Source of the DNA: Butyrivibrio sp. XPD2006
GTDB taxonomy: Bacteria > Bacillota > Clostridia > Lachnospirales > Lachnospiraceae
Reading direction: 5' to 3'
DNA: 64,000 bases
Assembly (NCBI RefSeq): GCF_000420865.1
Contig: NZ_ATVT01000008.1
Coordinates: 1 to 64,000 of the forward strand
In this document: one piece after another, positions 35,035 through 44,703 of the stretch
How the letters are laid out: each line of letters starts with the position of its first letter
Numbering within the stretch: position 1 is the first letter of the stretch
Notes under the pieces: model-generated
What the model saw: the letters and a program-made list of their open reading frames with translations, nothing else
What the model was told of the DNA's origin: nothing
Database searches by the model: none
Translations under genes and position numbers: made by a program

Positions 35035-36975
35035 ATGAGTAGTAAAGAAGTAAAAGAAGAAGTTAAGATCAGATACGACGAATCAGGTCTTGACGAGAGA
35101 ATTATCAGAGCAGTCACGGATATGGGATTTGAGTACATGTCACCTATTCAGGCTGCTGCAATCCCTGTGATGATGGAGGGAGTAGACATCATCGGCCAGG
35201 CCCAGACCGGAACGGGCAAGACAGCTGCATTTGGAATACCGCTTCTTCAGAAGGTGGATCCTGACAACAAGCATCTTCAGGCTGTTGTTTTATGCCCTAC
35301 AAGAGAGCTTGCTATGCAGGCAGCTGACGATATCAGAGATTTTGCCAAGTATATGTCGGGAGTCAAAGTGCTTCCTGTATACGGCGGACAGGATATTTCA
35401 AGACAGATAAAGGCACTTTCTGCAGGTGTTCAGATTGTTGTGGGAACACCGGGACGTGTCATGGACCATATGAGAAGGCATACCATGAAGATGAAAGATG
35501 TCAGAGTACTCGTACTTGATGAGGCAGACGAGATGCTCGACATGGGCTTTAGAGAGGATATCGAGACTATCCTTCAGGGAATGCCGGCGGAGCGTCAGAC
35601 AGCTCTTTTCTCAGCAACAATGCCAAAGCCTATCCTCGAGATCACCAAGAAATATCAGAAAGAGGATGCAAAGTTCATCAAGATGACTCCCAAGGAGATC
35701 ACTGTGGCAGCCATCGAACAGGCATATTACAGAGTTCCTCAGAAGATGAAGGAAGAGGTGCTCACAAGGCTTATGGATTACTATAATCCCGCAAGAAGCC
35801 TTATTTTCTGCAATACCAAGAGGATGGTTGATCAGCTTTCAGAGAGCCTCAAGGGTAAGGGATATTTGTGCGACGGACTTCACGGAGACCTTTCACAGAA
35901 CCAGCGCGACACCGTAATGAATCTCTTCAGAAGCGGAAGGATCAACATTCTTATCGCTACCGATGTGGCAGCAAGAGGAATTGATGTAAGCGGAGTTGAG
36001 GCTGTATTCAACTTCGATATACCTGAAGATATTGAGTATTACGTTCACAGAATCGGACGTACCGGAAGAGCCGGCAAGAGCGGAAAGAGCTTTACTCTTG
36101 TAGGCGGCAGAGAGATGTACAAGCTTCGAGAGATTGAGAAGATCTGCCACACCACAATCGAGGAGAGAAAAGTTCCCGGTGCCAAGGAGATAACAAGAGT
36201 TAAATCCCAGAAGGTATTTGCTGAGGTCATCGATATTATCGAGAATGGCGATATAACTCAGGTTCTTGAGTATGTTAACAGCAAGGTTGAAGAGGGCGAG
36301 TACACTGCAGAGCAGCTGGCGGCCGGATTCATGAAACTCAAGATGGGCGCTGATATTCAGGATTTAGTCCTCTTTGAAAAGAAAGAATCAAAGCGTGACA
36401 GATACAGAAGAACCGGAGAGAGACTGACAAGGCGCGAATCGGACGGCAAGAGGCGCGGAAGATCAGATGATGACAGAAAGTCCTCCCGTGGCAGACGCTC
36501 TGACAAGAAAGACAGATTTGAAAAGACCGAGAAGAGGTTTGACAAGAAGTCCGATAAGAAGATTGTTGCCGGAAAATCCGTAAGAAAGTCCGAGAGAAGA
36601 CCGGATAAGAGAGCCGAAAAGCCTGTTGAAAACAAGCTCGATATCGGCGATCTTAATGAGCTCAAGGACATCTACAGAAAGAAAGAGAGCAAGTCTCCGG
36701 ACAAGACTCGCAAGACTTCTTCTGACAGACCTGCAAGAAAGCGTTCATCTGATGCTTTTGAAAATGTGGGACGCATAAACATCAAGGGTGAAGGTTCAAC
36801 CAAGGCATGGTATGTGGGCCAGGACGAAGATACAATGAATATATCAAAGTCCAAAAAGAAATCTGTAAAGGCTCAGAATAAAAAGCGCAGTCTTGATTAC
36901 CTTCAGGATATGAGCGACCTTGTAATGGAGAGCTTCGGAAAGAGGAAAAACAGAGAGAACGGGGAGAAGAAATGA
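35035..36975 (+). CDS. DEAD-box RNA helicase (DeaD/CsdA-like)
   Basis: A 646-residue ATP-dependent RNA helicase. Motifs in order: Q motif, AQTGTGKT (I), PTRELAMQ (Ia), TPGR (Ib), DEADEML (II), SAT (III), and in the second RecA domain ARGIDVSGV (V) and HRIGRTGRAG (VI). After about residue 440 comes a long Arg/Lys/Ser/Asp-rich tail, probably RNA-binding, of low complexity, with a conserved-looking segment near 575-600. Likely roles are ribosome assembly or mRNA handling in the cold (family knowledge). Its stop overlaps the start of the K+ channel gene. Confidence 0.93.
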   Translation: MSSKEVKEEVKIRYDESGLDERIIRAVTDMGFEYMSPIQAAAIPVMMEGVDIIGQAQTGTGKTAAFGIPLLQKVDPDNKHLQAVVLCPTRELAMQAADDIRDFAKYMSGVKVLPVYGGQDISRQIKALSAGVQIVVGTPGRVMDHMRRHTMKMKDVRVLVLDEADEMLDMGFREDIETILQGMPAERQTALFSATMPKPILEITKKYQKEDAKFIKMTPKEITVAAIEQAYYRVPQKMKEEVLTRLMDYYNPARSLIFCNTKRMVDQLSESLKGKGYLCDGLHGDLSQNQRDTVMNLFRSGRINILIATDVAARGIDVSGVEAVFNFDIPEDIEYYVHRIGRTGRAGKSGKSFTLVGGREMYKLREIEKICHTTIEERKVPGAKEITRVKSQKVFAEVIDIIENGDITQVLEYVNSKVEEGEYTAEQLAAGFMKLKMGADIQDLVLFEKKESKRDRYRRTGERLTRRESDGKRRGRSDDDRKSSRGRRSDKKDRFEKTEKRFDKKSDKKIVAGKSVRKSERRPDKRAEKPVENKLDIGDLNELKDIYRKKESKSPDKTRKTSSDRPARKRSSDAFENVGRINIKGEGSTKAWYVGQDEDTMNISKSKKKSVKAQNKKRSLDYLQDMSDLVMESFGKRKNRENGEKK

Positions 36976-38174
36976 CAAATACTGGGGGTCGTAAGCGTAA
37001 CCGACTTAGAGCTAAAGTCTTTAATATGGTCAGTACCGGTGTTGTTGATCAGCCAATCAACAAACTATACGACATCCTGAGTATTGTTGCCCTGATACTC
37101 AATCTTTTTGCGGCTTTCGCAATAACATTTGATTATATGGAGGAGCACTATAAAGGGCTCCTCCTTGCTATTGAAGCTGTAACCACATTTTTCTTTGCTG
37201 TGGATTATGTGCTTCGTCTTTTTACAGCAAAAGAGCTGTATCCAAAACTTTCAGAAAAAGATTCAATAATAAAATACATCTTTTCATTTGCCGGTATGGT
37301 AGATCTGTTATCATTCCTGCCATATTATATGCCGGTATTCTTCCCTGCGGGAACTACAGTGTTCAGGCTCTTCAGAGTGGCCAGGATATTAAGGCTCTTT
37401 AGAATCAATTCATACTATGATCAGCTGAATGTTATCACAGAGGTTTTGTCTTCAAAAAAGCAACAGCTTACAGCATCAGTTTTTATCATATTGATACTAA
37501 TGATGGCTTCAAGTCTTTGCATGTATAGTGTTGAGCATGAAGCTCAGCCTGATGTATTCCAGAATGCTTTTTCGGGAATATGGTGGTCGGTATCTACACT
37601 TTTAACTGTTGGATATGGCGATATATACCCTGTGACTATTGCAGGTAAGATTTTGGGAATTCTGATAAGCTTCCTGGGAGTTGGTATGGTTGCCATACCT
37701 ACAGGTATCATAAGCGCCGGATTCGTTGAGCAATATCAGAAGCTTAAGACGGCAGGACAGTTTGCTGAGGAAGAGAATATCCACTTTATCAGGGTTGACC
37801 TGAGTAAAGATGATTCCTGGAATGACAAGAAGATTTCTGAGATAGGTATTCCGAGGGATATGATAATAGTTTCTATTCAGAGAGGAACTGACACCATAAT
37901 CCCGAGGGGAGATGTAGTTCTCAGGGAAGGCGATATTGTTGCTCTCTGTGCTGAAAAGGCAAAAGACTTACAGCCTATTGAACTTAGAGAGATCACTATA
38001 AATGAGGGCCATTCCTGGAATGGAGTTGCTATAAAAGACCTGGATATTTCAAGGCAGAGTCATATCTTCCTTATCAGAAGGAATGGACAGGCTATCATAC
38101 CACGTGGCAGTGTTGTCATAAATGCAGGAGATGTCGTTCTTTTATACGATAAATATAAGAGAGTGATTATCTAA
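36972..38174 (+). CDS. six-TM potassium channel with two TrkA-C (RCK_C) domains
   Basis: A 400-residue channel. Six hydrophobic helices span about 30-245, with an S4-like arginine ladder (RLFRVARILRLFR) and the pore filter TVGYGDIYP. The cytoplasmic part has two TrkA-C domains (IGIPRDMIIVSIQRG...IIPRGDVVLREGD and its repeat KDLDISRQSHIFLIRRNGQAIIPRGSVVINAGD), probable ligand-binding gates, perhaps for a cyclic dinucleotide or ion. No RCK-N Rossmann domain is present. The ATG overlaps the helicase stop. Confidence 0.88.
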   Translation: MTNTGGRKRNRLRAKVFNMVSTGVVDQPINKLYDILSIVALILNLFAAFAITFDYMEEHYKGLLLAIEAVTTFFFAVDYVLRLFTAKELYPKLSEKDSIIKYIFSFAGMVDLLSFLPYYMPVFFPAGTTVFRLFRVARILRLFRINSYYDQLNVITEVLSSKKQQLTASVFIILILMMASSLCMYSVEHEAQPDVFQNAFSGIWWSVSTLLTVGYGDIYPVTIAGKILGILISFLGVGMVAIPTGIISAGFVEQYQKLKTAGQFAEEENIHFIRVDLSKDDSWNDKKISEIGIPRDMIIVSIQRGTDTIIPRGDVVLREGDIVALCAEKAKDLQPIELREITINEGHSWNGVAIKDLDISRQSHIFLIRRNGQAIIPRGSVVINAGDVVLLYDKYKRVII

Positions 38175-38222
38175 AAACGACAATTATGTCACAAATATAT
38201 GATAATAAGTTGAGGTGATATT

Positions 38223-39101
38223 GTGAGTGGGTGTAATTTGGGAAGCTTACAGGATATAGAATTAAAAAAGAAAGTACTGAGCGAAACGGAGCTTTTTGTA
38301 CTTGACATGGATGGCACTTTTTATCTTGGAGACGAGATACTTGATGGAGCACTTGATTTCCTTGATGCTGTAAAAAGAGCCGGTAAGAGATATATCTTTT
38401 TTACAAATAACTCGTCTGTATCTTCTGAGAACTATATTGAGAAGTTAAAAAGGATGAACTGTCACATTTCTAAGGATATGATCATGACAAGCGGAGATGT
38501 GATGATAAGATTTTTAAAGTCTAAGTACCCTGACAAGAGTGTTTATCTTCTTGGAACTCCTGAGCTTGAAAAGAGCTTCAGAGAGGCAGGGATAAATCTC
38601 TTTGAATCAGAGAGAGATGAAAAGGCTGCCATGAGCCATGCTATCTGCGAGAGCATACCGGACATCGTGGTTGTTGCCTTTGATAAGACTTTAAACTATG
38701 AAAAGCTGTCAAACGCCTGTGTTTATATTATGAAGGGGGCCAAGTTCCTGGCAACGCACCTTGATATTAACTGCCCGGTGAAAGAAGGCTTTATTCCTGA
38801 CTGCGGAGCTATGTGCGCTGCAATTGAGCTCTCAACCAAGGTAAGTCCCAAGTTTGTCGGAAAGCCCTTTAAAGAGACTGTTGATATGGTTGTTGATGCG
38901 ACAGGAGTGGATGCTTCAAAGATTTCTTTTGTCGGAGACCGCATATATACTGATGTTGCCACAGGAGTTAACAACGGAGCCATGGGAGTTTTGGTACTGA
39001 CGGGAGAGTGCAAACTAAGTGAGGTTCCGGATTCAGACGTACAGCCTGACGTGATTTTTGACTCCATTAAGGAAATGGGAGAGCTCCTCGGCGAAATCTG
39101 A
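38223..39101 (+). CDS. HAD-superfamily IIA phosphatase (NagD/AraL-like)
   Basis: A 292-residue cytoplasmic phosphatase. Motif I is VLDMDGTFYLGD (D28 nucleophile, D30 acid), motif II FFTNNSS, and motif IV GDRIYTDV. The cap domain between them is of type IIA. The sugar or nucleotide phosphate substrate cannot be told from sequence. The start is GTG 38223 preceded by GAGGTGA. Confidence 0.88.
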   Translation: MSGCNLGSLQDIELKKKVLSETELFVLDMDGTFYLGDEILDGALDFLDAVKRAGKRYIFFTNNSSVSSENYIEKLKRMNCHISKDMIMTSGDVMIRFLKSKYPDKSVYLLGTPELEKSFREAGINLFESERDEKAAMSHAICESIPDIVVVAFDKTLNYEKLSNACVYIMKGAKFLATHLDINCPVKEGFIPDCGAMCAAIELSTKVSPKFVGKPFKETVDMVVDATGVDASKISFVGDRIYTDVATGVNNGAMGVLVLTGECKLSEVPDSDVQPDVIFDSIKEMGELLGEI

Positions 39102-39118
39102 TATTTGTGGGGAGTGTA

Positions 39119-40006
39119 ATGAAAATGAAAAGAAATGTTTTAAGAACGGCTTGGGGACTTGTTTTAGCTATAATTTGTTTTGTGTCATTTTCGGTGGAGG
39201 CTTCGGCAGATATAGGTGCGAAGCCTTCAATTGAGATTATACTTAAAAATGCACCTGATGATTACTATATTGCTCTTCTTGAGAACTATGATCTTGAGAT
39301 AGATGAAAGCGCCACTGAGATAAGAAACTTTGATCCTCAGAAGGAAACCATAGAGGAATACCTTGAATCCTTCAATTATGAAGGCTGGTACTATTTTATG
39401 ATCATGGGGCATCATCATAATTATGAAACGGCCAATGACAAGCATATCCATATTTTTTCTTATTCAGTGCCAAGAAATCCCAGGATACTTGTAGTATCTA
39501 CAGATGGCAGTGTGACTGTAAGTGATGTATTTGATACCAGGGAATTTAATGCAACAATCACTTATGATTACAAGACAAAAAGCATAACTGAGCATTATGT
39601 ATGGAAGCGTGCAAAGAGAGTCTTAACGATAATAATAATGTTTATACTTACTCTTTTCTTCGAGTGGCTTGCCCTCAAGATGTTAAGCCTTCCTGAGAAT
39701 AAGAGAAATCTCCTTTCAATCTTAATTGTTAATGCACTTACCAATATTCCTTTTAATATTTTTATGGTATATTTCCTGGGAAGAGCCGGCTGGCCAGGTC
39801 TTTTCGTTGGAGCATTCTTCGAAATAATCATAATGATCGTTGAGGCGATTGTTTACAGTTTTGCTCTGGTTACCAAAAATGGAAAGCCTGAACCAATATG
39901 CTTCTTATATGGTATTGTGGCCAATATTTTCAGCGTATTTATGGGTATTGTCGTATATATTATTTATTTTATGCTGCTAGACTTTATTCATTATAGATTC
40001 GGATGA
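39119..40006 (+). CDS. membrane protein of unknown function with exported N-terminal domain
   Basis: A 295-residue protein with a signal peptide (LVLAIICFVSFSVEASA, to about residue 29), an extracellular domain of about 135 residues (IEIILKNAPDDYYIALLE, typical of small Lachnospiraceae exported proteins) and four membrane segments in the C-terminal half, with frequent aromatics. No known family. The ATG at 39119 follows GGGGAG; GTG 39107 in the same frame lies within that site. It follows the HAD gene by 17 bases. Confidence 0.7.
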   Translation: MKMKRNVLRTAWGLVLAIICFVSFSVEASADIGAKPSIEIILKNAPDDYYIALLENYDLEIDESATEIRNFDPQKETIEEYLESFNYEGWYYFMIMGHHHNYETANDKHIHIFSYSVPRNPRILVVSTDGSVTVSDVFDTREFNATITYDYKTKSITEHYVWKRAKRVLTIIIMFILTLFFEWLALKMLSLPENKRNLLSILIVNALTNIPFNIFMVYFLGRAGWPGLFVGAFFEIIIMIVEAIVYSFALVTKNGKPEPICFLYGIVANIFSVFMGIVVYIIYFMLLDFIHYRFG

Positions 40007-40008
40007 TA

Positions 40009-40037
40009 TGGACTTATGCAAACAAATGTTCTATAAT
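40009..40037 (+). promoter_or_regulatory. ruvAB promoter
   Basis: TGGACT (40009-40014), 17-base spacer, TATAAT (40032-40037), in the short gap before ruvA. The SOS-type box fills the spacer. Confidence 0.65.
40019..40032. promoter_or_regulatory. LexA/DinR-type SOS box of ruvAB
   Basis: CAAACAAATGTTCT matches the Gram-positive SOS consensus CGAACRNRYGTTYC at 12 of 14 positions. Its last T is the first base of the -10, exactly as in the recA promoter of this window. Confidence 0.65.
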
Positions 40038-40072
40038 GATTTCAGACGAAAAAGTTTGTGGGGGATATTCCT

Positions 40073-40699
40073 GTGATTGCTTATGTTAACGGCATTTTAG
40101 AGAGTATTGAAGAGGGACTTGCCATAGTCGATGTTGGCGGAGTCGGGATGAATGTATTTATCTCAGGCTCAACAATGGACAGAATGCCCGGAATCGGCGA
40201 GGCTGTCAAGCTCTATACATATACATCGGTAAAAGAGGATTCTTTTACTTTGTACGGATTTCTATCAAGGGATGAGCTTTCATTATTTAAGATGCTTATC
40301 TCTGTCAACGGAATAGGTCCCAAGGGAGGCCTTTCCATTCTGTCGGTCATGACACCGGATGATCTCAGATTTGCAATTATGGCGGGAGATGCAGGAACTA
40401 TCTCCAAGGCTCCGGGAGTCGGTAAGAAGACTGCCGAGAGGATAACGCTTGAGCTTCGTGACAAGATCAAGGCAACGGAAGATGATATGCTTCGAAGTTC
40501 ATCTGCCGTTACGCTTGATGATCTTACAGGTGAGGCTTCATCAGCAAGAGATGAGGCAGTTGCTGCACTTGTGGCTCTTGGCTACAACTCATCCGATGCT
40601 ATGAAGGCTGTCAGGAAGGTTCTTGCTGAGAATGACTCTGCTTCCGGTGATACTGAGATGCTGCTTAAACTCGCGCTTAAGGAGATGTTAGCAATATAG
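40073..40699 (+). CDS. ruvA: Holliday junction branch migration protein RuvA
   Basis: A 208-residue junction-binding subunit of RuvAB. N-terminal OB-fold starting (M)IAYVNGILESIEEG, two helix-hairpin-helix motifs in the middle (VNGIGPKGGLSIL, APGVGKKTAERITLEL) and a C-terminal RuvB-binding three-helix domain (ARDEAVAALVALGYNSSDAMKAV). The GTG at 40073 matches the family start and follows GGGGG. An in-frame GTG at 40058 is upstream of that site. Promoter with SOS box. Confidence 0.94.
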   Translation: MIAYVNGILESIEEGLAIVDVGGVGMNVFISGSTMDRMPGIGEAVKLYTYTSVKEDSFTLYGFLSRDELSLFKMLISVNGIGPKGGLSILSVMTPDDLRFAIMAGDAGTISKAPGVGKKTAERITLELRDKIKATEDDMLRSSSAVTLDDLTGEASSARDEAVAALVALGYNSSDAMKAVRKVLAENDSASGDTEMLLKLALKEMLAI

Positions 40700-40873
40700 G
40701 GATGAAAGTTCAAATGATGATGTGCTGGCACAAATCATCATTTGAATTTGCAGACCGAACGGAAATGAGGAAAGAAGATACGCGAGGAACGAGCGGATCG
40801 ATTTCTGAATTTCCGTAGGATTGTGAGAGCAACGCGGAACAATCCTATATCGCTATCAGATGAGGAATTATTT
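40700..40873 (+). other. structured spacer between ruvA and ruvB
   Basis: This 174-base gap inside the operon holds three successive inverted repeats: TTCAAATGATGAT/ATCATCATTTGAA (40709-40721 with 40734-40746), ACGGAAAT/ATTTCCGT (40759-40766 with 40809-40816) and AGGATTGT/ACAATCCT (40817-40824 with 40839-40846). The middle one encloses a smaller GATACGC/GCGGATC hairpin. No T run follows, so they are not ordinary terminators. No gene is present. Confidence 0.6.
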
Positions 40874-41905
40874 ATGGAAAAAAGAAAGATTGTAACTACT
40901 GCCAGAGGGATGGATGCGGAATTTAGTCCTGAGGATGTCAAGATTGAAGGCTCCCTTCGTCCCAAGACATTAGATAACTACATAGGTCAGAAGAAGATCA
41001 AGGAGAGCCTTAAGATTTACATCGAGGCTGCCAAGGGAAGAGGCGAGAGCCTTGACCATCTGCTTTTTTACGGACCTCCCGGACTTGGTAAGACTACACT
41101 TGCCGGTATTATTGCTAATGAAATGGGCGTTGGAATTAAGATCACATCCGGCCCTGCCATTGAGAAACCCGGAGATATGGCTGCTATCCTCAATAATCTT
41201 AAGGAAGGCGATGTTCTCTTTGTAGATGAGATCCACAGACTTAACAGACAGGTAGAGGAAGTTCTTTATCCTGCAATGGAGGATTTCTGCATAGATATCA
41301 TGATTGGTAAGGGACCTACAGCCAGGTCCATAAGGCTCGATCTTCCTCACTTTACCCTTATTGGTGCTACCACCAGGGCCGGAATGCTCTCGGCGCCTTT
41401 AAGGGACAGGTTTGGAATGATCCACCGTATGGAGTATTACGATATTGATGAGCTCTGCAGTATTATCCTTCAGTCCGCAAGGGTCCTTGATGTTGAAGTG
41501 GATAATGCAGGAGCAATCGAGATGGCAAGAAGGAGCCGTGGAACTCCGCGTCTTGCCAACAGAGTGCTGAAGCGTGTAAGAGACTTTGCGCAGGTAAGGT
41601 TTGACGGCAGGATAACAGAGGATGTTGCCATAACAGCCCTTGACCTTATGGACGTCGATAAGATGGGACTTGATCACACCGACAGAAACCTTCTGCTTAC
41701 CATGATAAACAAGTTTTCAGGAGGCCCTGTGGGACTTGATACACTTGCAGCTGCAATAGGAGAAGATTCCGGAACAATTGAGGATGTATATGAACCGTAT
41801 CTGATCAAGAACGGGTTCCTTAACAGGACTCCCAGAGGACGTGTAGTTACAGAAGCTGCATATCATCATTTAGGGCTTGAAATGCCGAGTGATGCTGAAT
41901 TATAA
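40874..41905 (+). CDS. ruvB: Holliday junction branch migration helicase RuvB
   Basis: A 343-residue AAA+ motor of RuvAB. Walker A is [11 protein letters not shown], Walker B is [11 protein letters not shown], sensor 1 is GATTRAG, the Arg finger region is PLRDRFGM, and the C-terminal winged helix ends [21 protein letters not shown] lies 7 bases before the ATG at 40874. An upstream in-frame extension to 40823 runs through a hairpin and lacks a ribosome binding site. Confidence 0.96.
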   Translation: MEKRKIVTTARGMDAEFSPEDVKIEGSLRPKTLDNYIGQKKIKESLKIYIEAAKGRGESLDHLLFYGPPGLGKTTLAGIIANEMGVGIKITSGPAIEKPGDMAAILNNLKEGDVLFVDEIHRLNRQVEEVLYPAMEDFCIDIMIGKGPTARSIRLDLPHFTLIGATTRAGMLSAPLRDRFGMIHRMEYYDIDELCSIILQSARVLDVEVDNAGAIEMARRSRGTPRLANRVLKRVRDFAQVRFDGRITEDVAITALDLMDVDKMGLDHTDRNLLLTMINKFSGGPVGLDTLAAAIGEDSGTIEDVYEPYLIKNGFLNRTPRGRVVTEAAYHHLGLEMPSDAEL

Positions 41906-41972
41906 TTGAAATGATATTATGATTGTTTAGTTATTATGAAATCAAATTACTCAGAGACATGAGGGAGAGACT

Positions 41973-42380
41973 ATGGCATCCAAGACAGATACCGAAGTTT
42001 TGATCGGGGGCAAGGTTTTTACATTAAGCGGTTATGAAAGTGAGGAGTACCTTCAGAAGGTTGCTTCTTACATCAACAATAAGATTGCTGAATACAACAA
42101 GATCGAAGGCTTTAAGAGACAGCCCATCGATACTCAGAATGTTCTGTTACAGCTCAATATCGCCGACGACTACTTCAAGTCCAAGAAGCAGATAGAGCTT
42201 ATGGAAGAGCAGCTCTCTGAGAAAGAGAAAGAACTCTATGACCTCAAGCATGAGCTTATTGCTACACAGATCAAGCTTGAGAACACTGAGAAGAATAGTA
42301 AGAACCTTCAGACCAAGTTAGATGATTCCTCCAAGAAGATCATTCAGCTTGAAACTCAGGTGAAGGGAAGCAAGAAGTAA
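41973..42380 (+). CDS. zapA: cell division protein ZapA
   Basis: A 135-residue FtsZ-ring-associated protein. The N-terminal ZapA domain (TEVLIGGKVFTLSGYESEEYLQKVASYINNKI) is followed by a long coiled coil from about residue 65 to the end. It stabilises FtsZ bundles. GAGGGAGAG precedes the ATG. A terminator follows immediately. Confidence 0.9.
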   Translation: MASKTDTEVLIGGKVFTLSGYESEEYLQKVASYINNKIAEYNKIEGFKRQPIDTQNVLLQLNIADDYFKSKKQIELMEEQLSEKEKELYDLKHELIATQIKLENTEKNSKNLQTKLDDSSKKIIQLETQVKGSKK

Positions 42381-42387
42381 GGATTTT

Positions 42388-42414
42388 AAGGCTGTCTCAT
42401 GACGGCCTTTTTTT
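42388..42414 (+). terminator. terminator after zapA
   Basis: AAGGCTGTC (42388-42396) pairs with GACGGCCTT (42401-42409) with a TCAT loop and a seven-base T run. It ends only 6 bases before the next start codon. Confidence 0.85.
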
Positions 42415-42420
42415 AAGCAT

Positions 42421-44697
42421 ATGAAGAGAGTAGAACTTCTTTCACCGGCAGGTGGATACGAAACAATGGTGGGAGCATTCAATGCGGGTGCTGATGCCGT
42501 TTATCTGGGCGGATCCAAATTCGGCGCAAGAGCCTATGCTGACAATTTTGATAGGGATCAGGTTCTTGATGCTATTTCCTATGCCCATCTCCATGATAAA
42601 AAAATATATATGACTGTTAACACACTGGTCAAAGAAAACGAATATGGCCAGCTTTATGATTTTATGCTGCCTTATGCCGAAAGGGGACTGGATGGAGTTA
42701 TTGTTCAGGACCTGGGTGTAATGCGACTTATAAGGCAGGAATTTCCGGGAATAGAGCTCCATGCCAGCACTCAGCAGACAGTAACAGGCATCTATGGTGC
42801 CAAGCTTCTTAAGGAAAGAGGCTGCACCAGAGTTGTTCCGGCCAGAGAACTCAGTCTTTCCGAGATGAAGGCAATAAGAGAAAAAGCTGACATAGAAGTT
42901 GAAGCCTTTATTCACGGTGCTATGTGTTACTGCTATTCAGGAGTCTGCCTTTTTAGCAGTGTTGTCGGAGGCAGGAGCGGTAACAGAGGAAGATGTGCTC
43001 AGCCTTGCAGGCTTCCGTATAAAGCGGCAGGCAAGGGAGGAGAGCAATATCCGCTGAGTCTTAAGGATATGAGCACGATTGCTATTATTCCGGAGCTTAT
43101 CGAGGCTGGAATAGACTCTTTTAAGATCGAAGGCAGAATGAAGAAGCCGGAGTACTCTGCAGGAGTTACGGCACTTTACAGGAAGTATATTGATAAATAT
43201 TATGCTGATCCAAGAGGAGATTACAGCGTATCCAAAGAGGATATGGAGATTTTAAGGAACCTTTATCAGAGGACAGGCATCAGTGACGGATATTATCACA
43301 GACACAATGATAAGGCCATGGTCACTATTTCATCGCCTGCTTACAATGCCACTTCTGAGGATATCCTTGCCGAGGTTCATGATAAATATCTTACTTCTTC
43401 GCTTAAGCTTAAGTGCGACATCTACTGTGAACTTAAAGTGGGGGAGAAGGCAAGAATAGCCATGTCACTTCCCTTTGGAGATGAAGTGATCTATGAGGAA
43501 TGCTTTGGCAACGAGGTTCAGTCTGCATCAAAGAGACCTTTGGATGAAGACAGCGTGAGGAAACAGCTCCTTAAGCTTGGCGGAACAGATTTTGAGTGTG
43601 AAAATCTTGAGATCACAATTGACGATAATGGAAGCGGGACCGGAATATTTATCGCTGTCAGTGAGCTCAATGAACTCAGGAGAAGCCTTATTCAGAAGGT
43701 ATCCGAGAAGCTCTCGTTACTTACCTGTAATGCTGATAAAACTATTTCCTATGAGCATGTAAGCCACTATACGGACCTTGATTCATACAAAAATACTCAG
43801 ACCACAAGGGGACCGGTCCACATTCTGTGTACCACTGCTGAACAGTTTGCGATTGTGAAGGAGAGGGCCGAGAACAATAAGGATATCGGCAGAATATATT
43901 TAGACAGTAATGTCTTTTTATCTTCCGATGCTGAAACGCTGGTTAGCAATTCCCTTGAACTTGAGCTAATTGTGGCGCTTCCCTTTGTGACAAGACAGGA
44001 GGACTTCGACGGCTGTCTTGAAATACAGAGAGTATTGGACAAAATTCATGAATCACACTTTGACGGAGTTCTTGTGAGAAACCTTGAACAGCTTGGATAT
44101 CTCAGAGATAAGGGCTATAAGGGAAGAGTTATTGCGGATTACAGCGTATATACCTGGAACAAAGAAGCTGCTGCTGAGCTTATCGATACAGGTGATCCTC
44201 AGGGCGGATTTAAGGTCAGTGAGATTACAACGCCTTATGAGCTGAACTTTAGTGAAGCAAGAGATATGGTCAAAGAGCTTAAGAAGTATGCAGAGATTCC
44301 GGTATCTTACAATTTATACGGCCACATACCAATGATGGTGAGTGCCGGCTGTATCAAGAAGACAACAGGAAATTGCAGCGGTAGGGTTCATGAACTTCAT
44401 TCTGAGAACACGACTATTATTGACAGACTTGGAAATACTCTGCCTGTAAGCTGCAATTGCAGGCATTGTTACAACGTGATCTGGAATGTTCATCCGACAT
44501 CACTTCATGGCAGATTGCATAAGATCATGGACGATGGCTTGTTTGATCATTACAGGATCGATTTTACTATAGAAAGTGCAAAGAGATGCGCAGAGGTACT
44601 GGACTATTACACGGATATTATGGCCGGTGCCGATGTCAGTGATATCTTTGCAAATGGTAGTTTTACCACAGGACATTTTAAACGCGGAGCAGAATAA
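42421..44697 (+). CDS. peptidase U32 family protein (RlhA/YrrO-like, with C-terminal extension)
   Basis: A 758-residue protein. The U32 TIM-barrel begins MKRVELLSPAGGYETMVGAFNAGADAVYLGG and has the family signature SLKDMSTIAIIPELIEAGIDSFKIEGRMKKPEY plus clustered Cys (CYCYSGVCLF, RGRCAQPCR) expected to bind a 4Fe-4S cluster. Relatives hydroxylate rRNA or tRNA bases rather than act as proteases. The C-terminal 300 residues resemble the DUF3656-type extension with further Cys (CNCRHCYN). The ATG is fixed by the family start, but no Shine-Dalgarno precedes it and a terminator abuts it. Confidence 0.88.
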   Translation: MKRVELLSPAGGYETMVGAFNAGADAVYLGGSKFGARAYADNFDRDQVLDAISYAHLHDKKIYMTVNTLVKENEYGQLYDFMLPYAERGLDGVIVQDLGVMRLIRQEFPGIELHASTQQTVTGIYGAKLLKERGCTRVVPARELSLSEMKAIREKADIEVEAFIHGAMCYCYSGVCLFSSVVGGRSGNRGRCAQPCRLPYKAAGKGGEQYPLSLKDMSTIAIIPELIEAGIDSFKIEGRMKKPEYSAGVTALYRKYIDKYYADPRGDYSVSKEDMEILRNLYQRTGISDGYYHRHNDKAMVTISSPAYNATSEDILAEVHDKYLTSSLKLKCDIYCELKVGEKARIAMSLPFGDEVIYEECFGNEVQSASKRPLDEDSVRKQLLKLGGTDFECENLEITIDDNGSGTGIFIAVSELNELRRSLIQKVSEKLSLLTCNADKTISYEHVSHYTDLDSYKNTQTTRGPVHILCTTAEQFAIVKERAENNKDIGRIYLDSNVFLSSDAETLVSNSLELELIVALPFVTRQEDFDGCLEIQRVLDKIHESHFDGVLVRNLEQLGYLRDKGYKGRVIADYSVYTWNKEAAAELIDTGDPQGGFKVSEITTPYELNFSEARDMVKELKKYAEIPVSYNLYGHIPMMVSAGCIKKTTGNCSGRVHELHSENTTIIDRLGNTLPVSCNCRHCYNVIWNVHPTSLHGRLHKIMDDGLFDHYRIDFTIESAKRCAEVLDYYTDIMAGADVSDIFANGSFTTGHFKRGAE

Positions 44698-44703
44698 ACT
44701 TAA

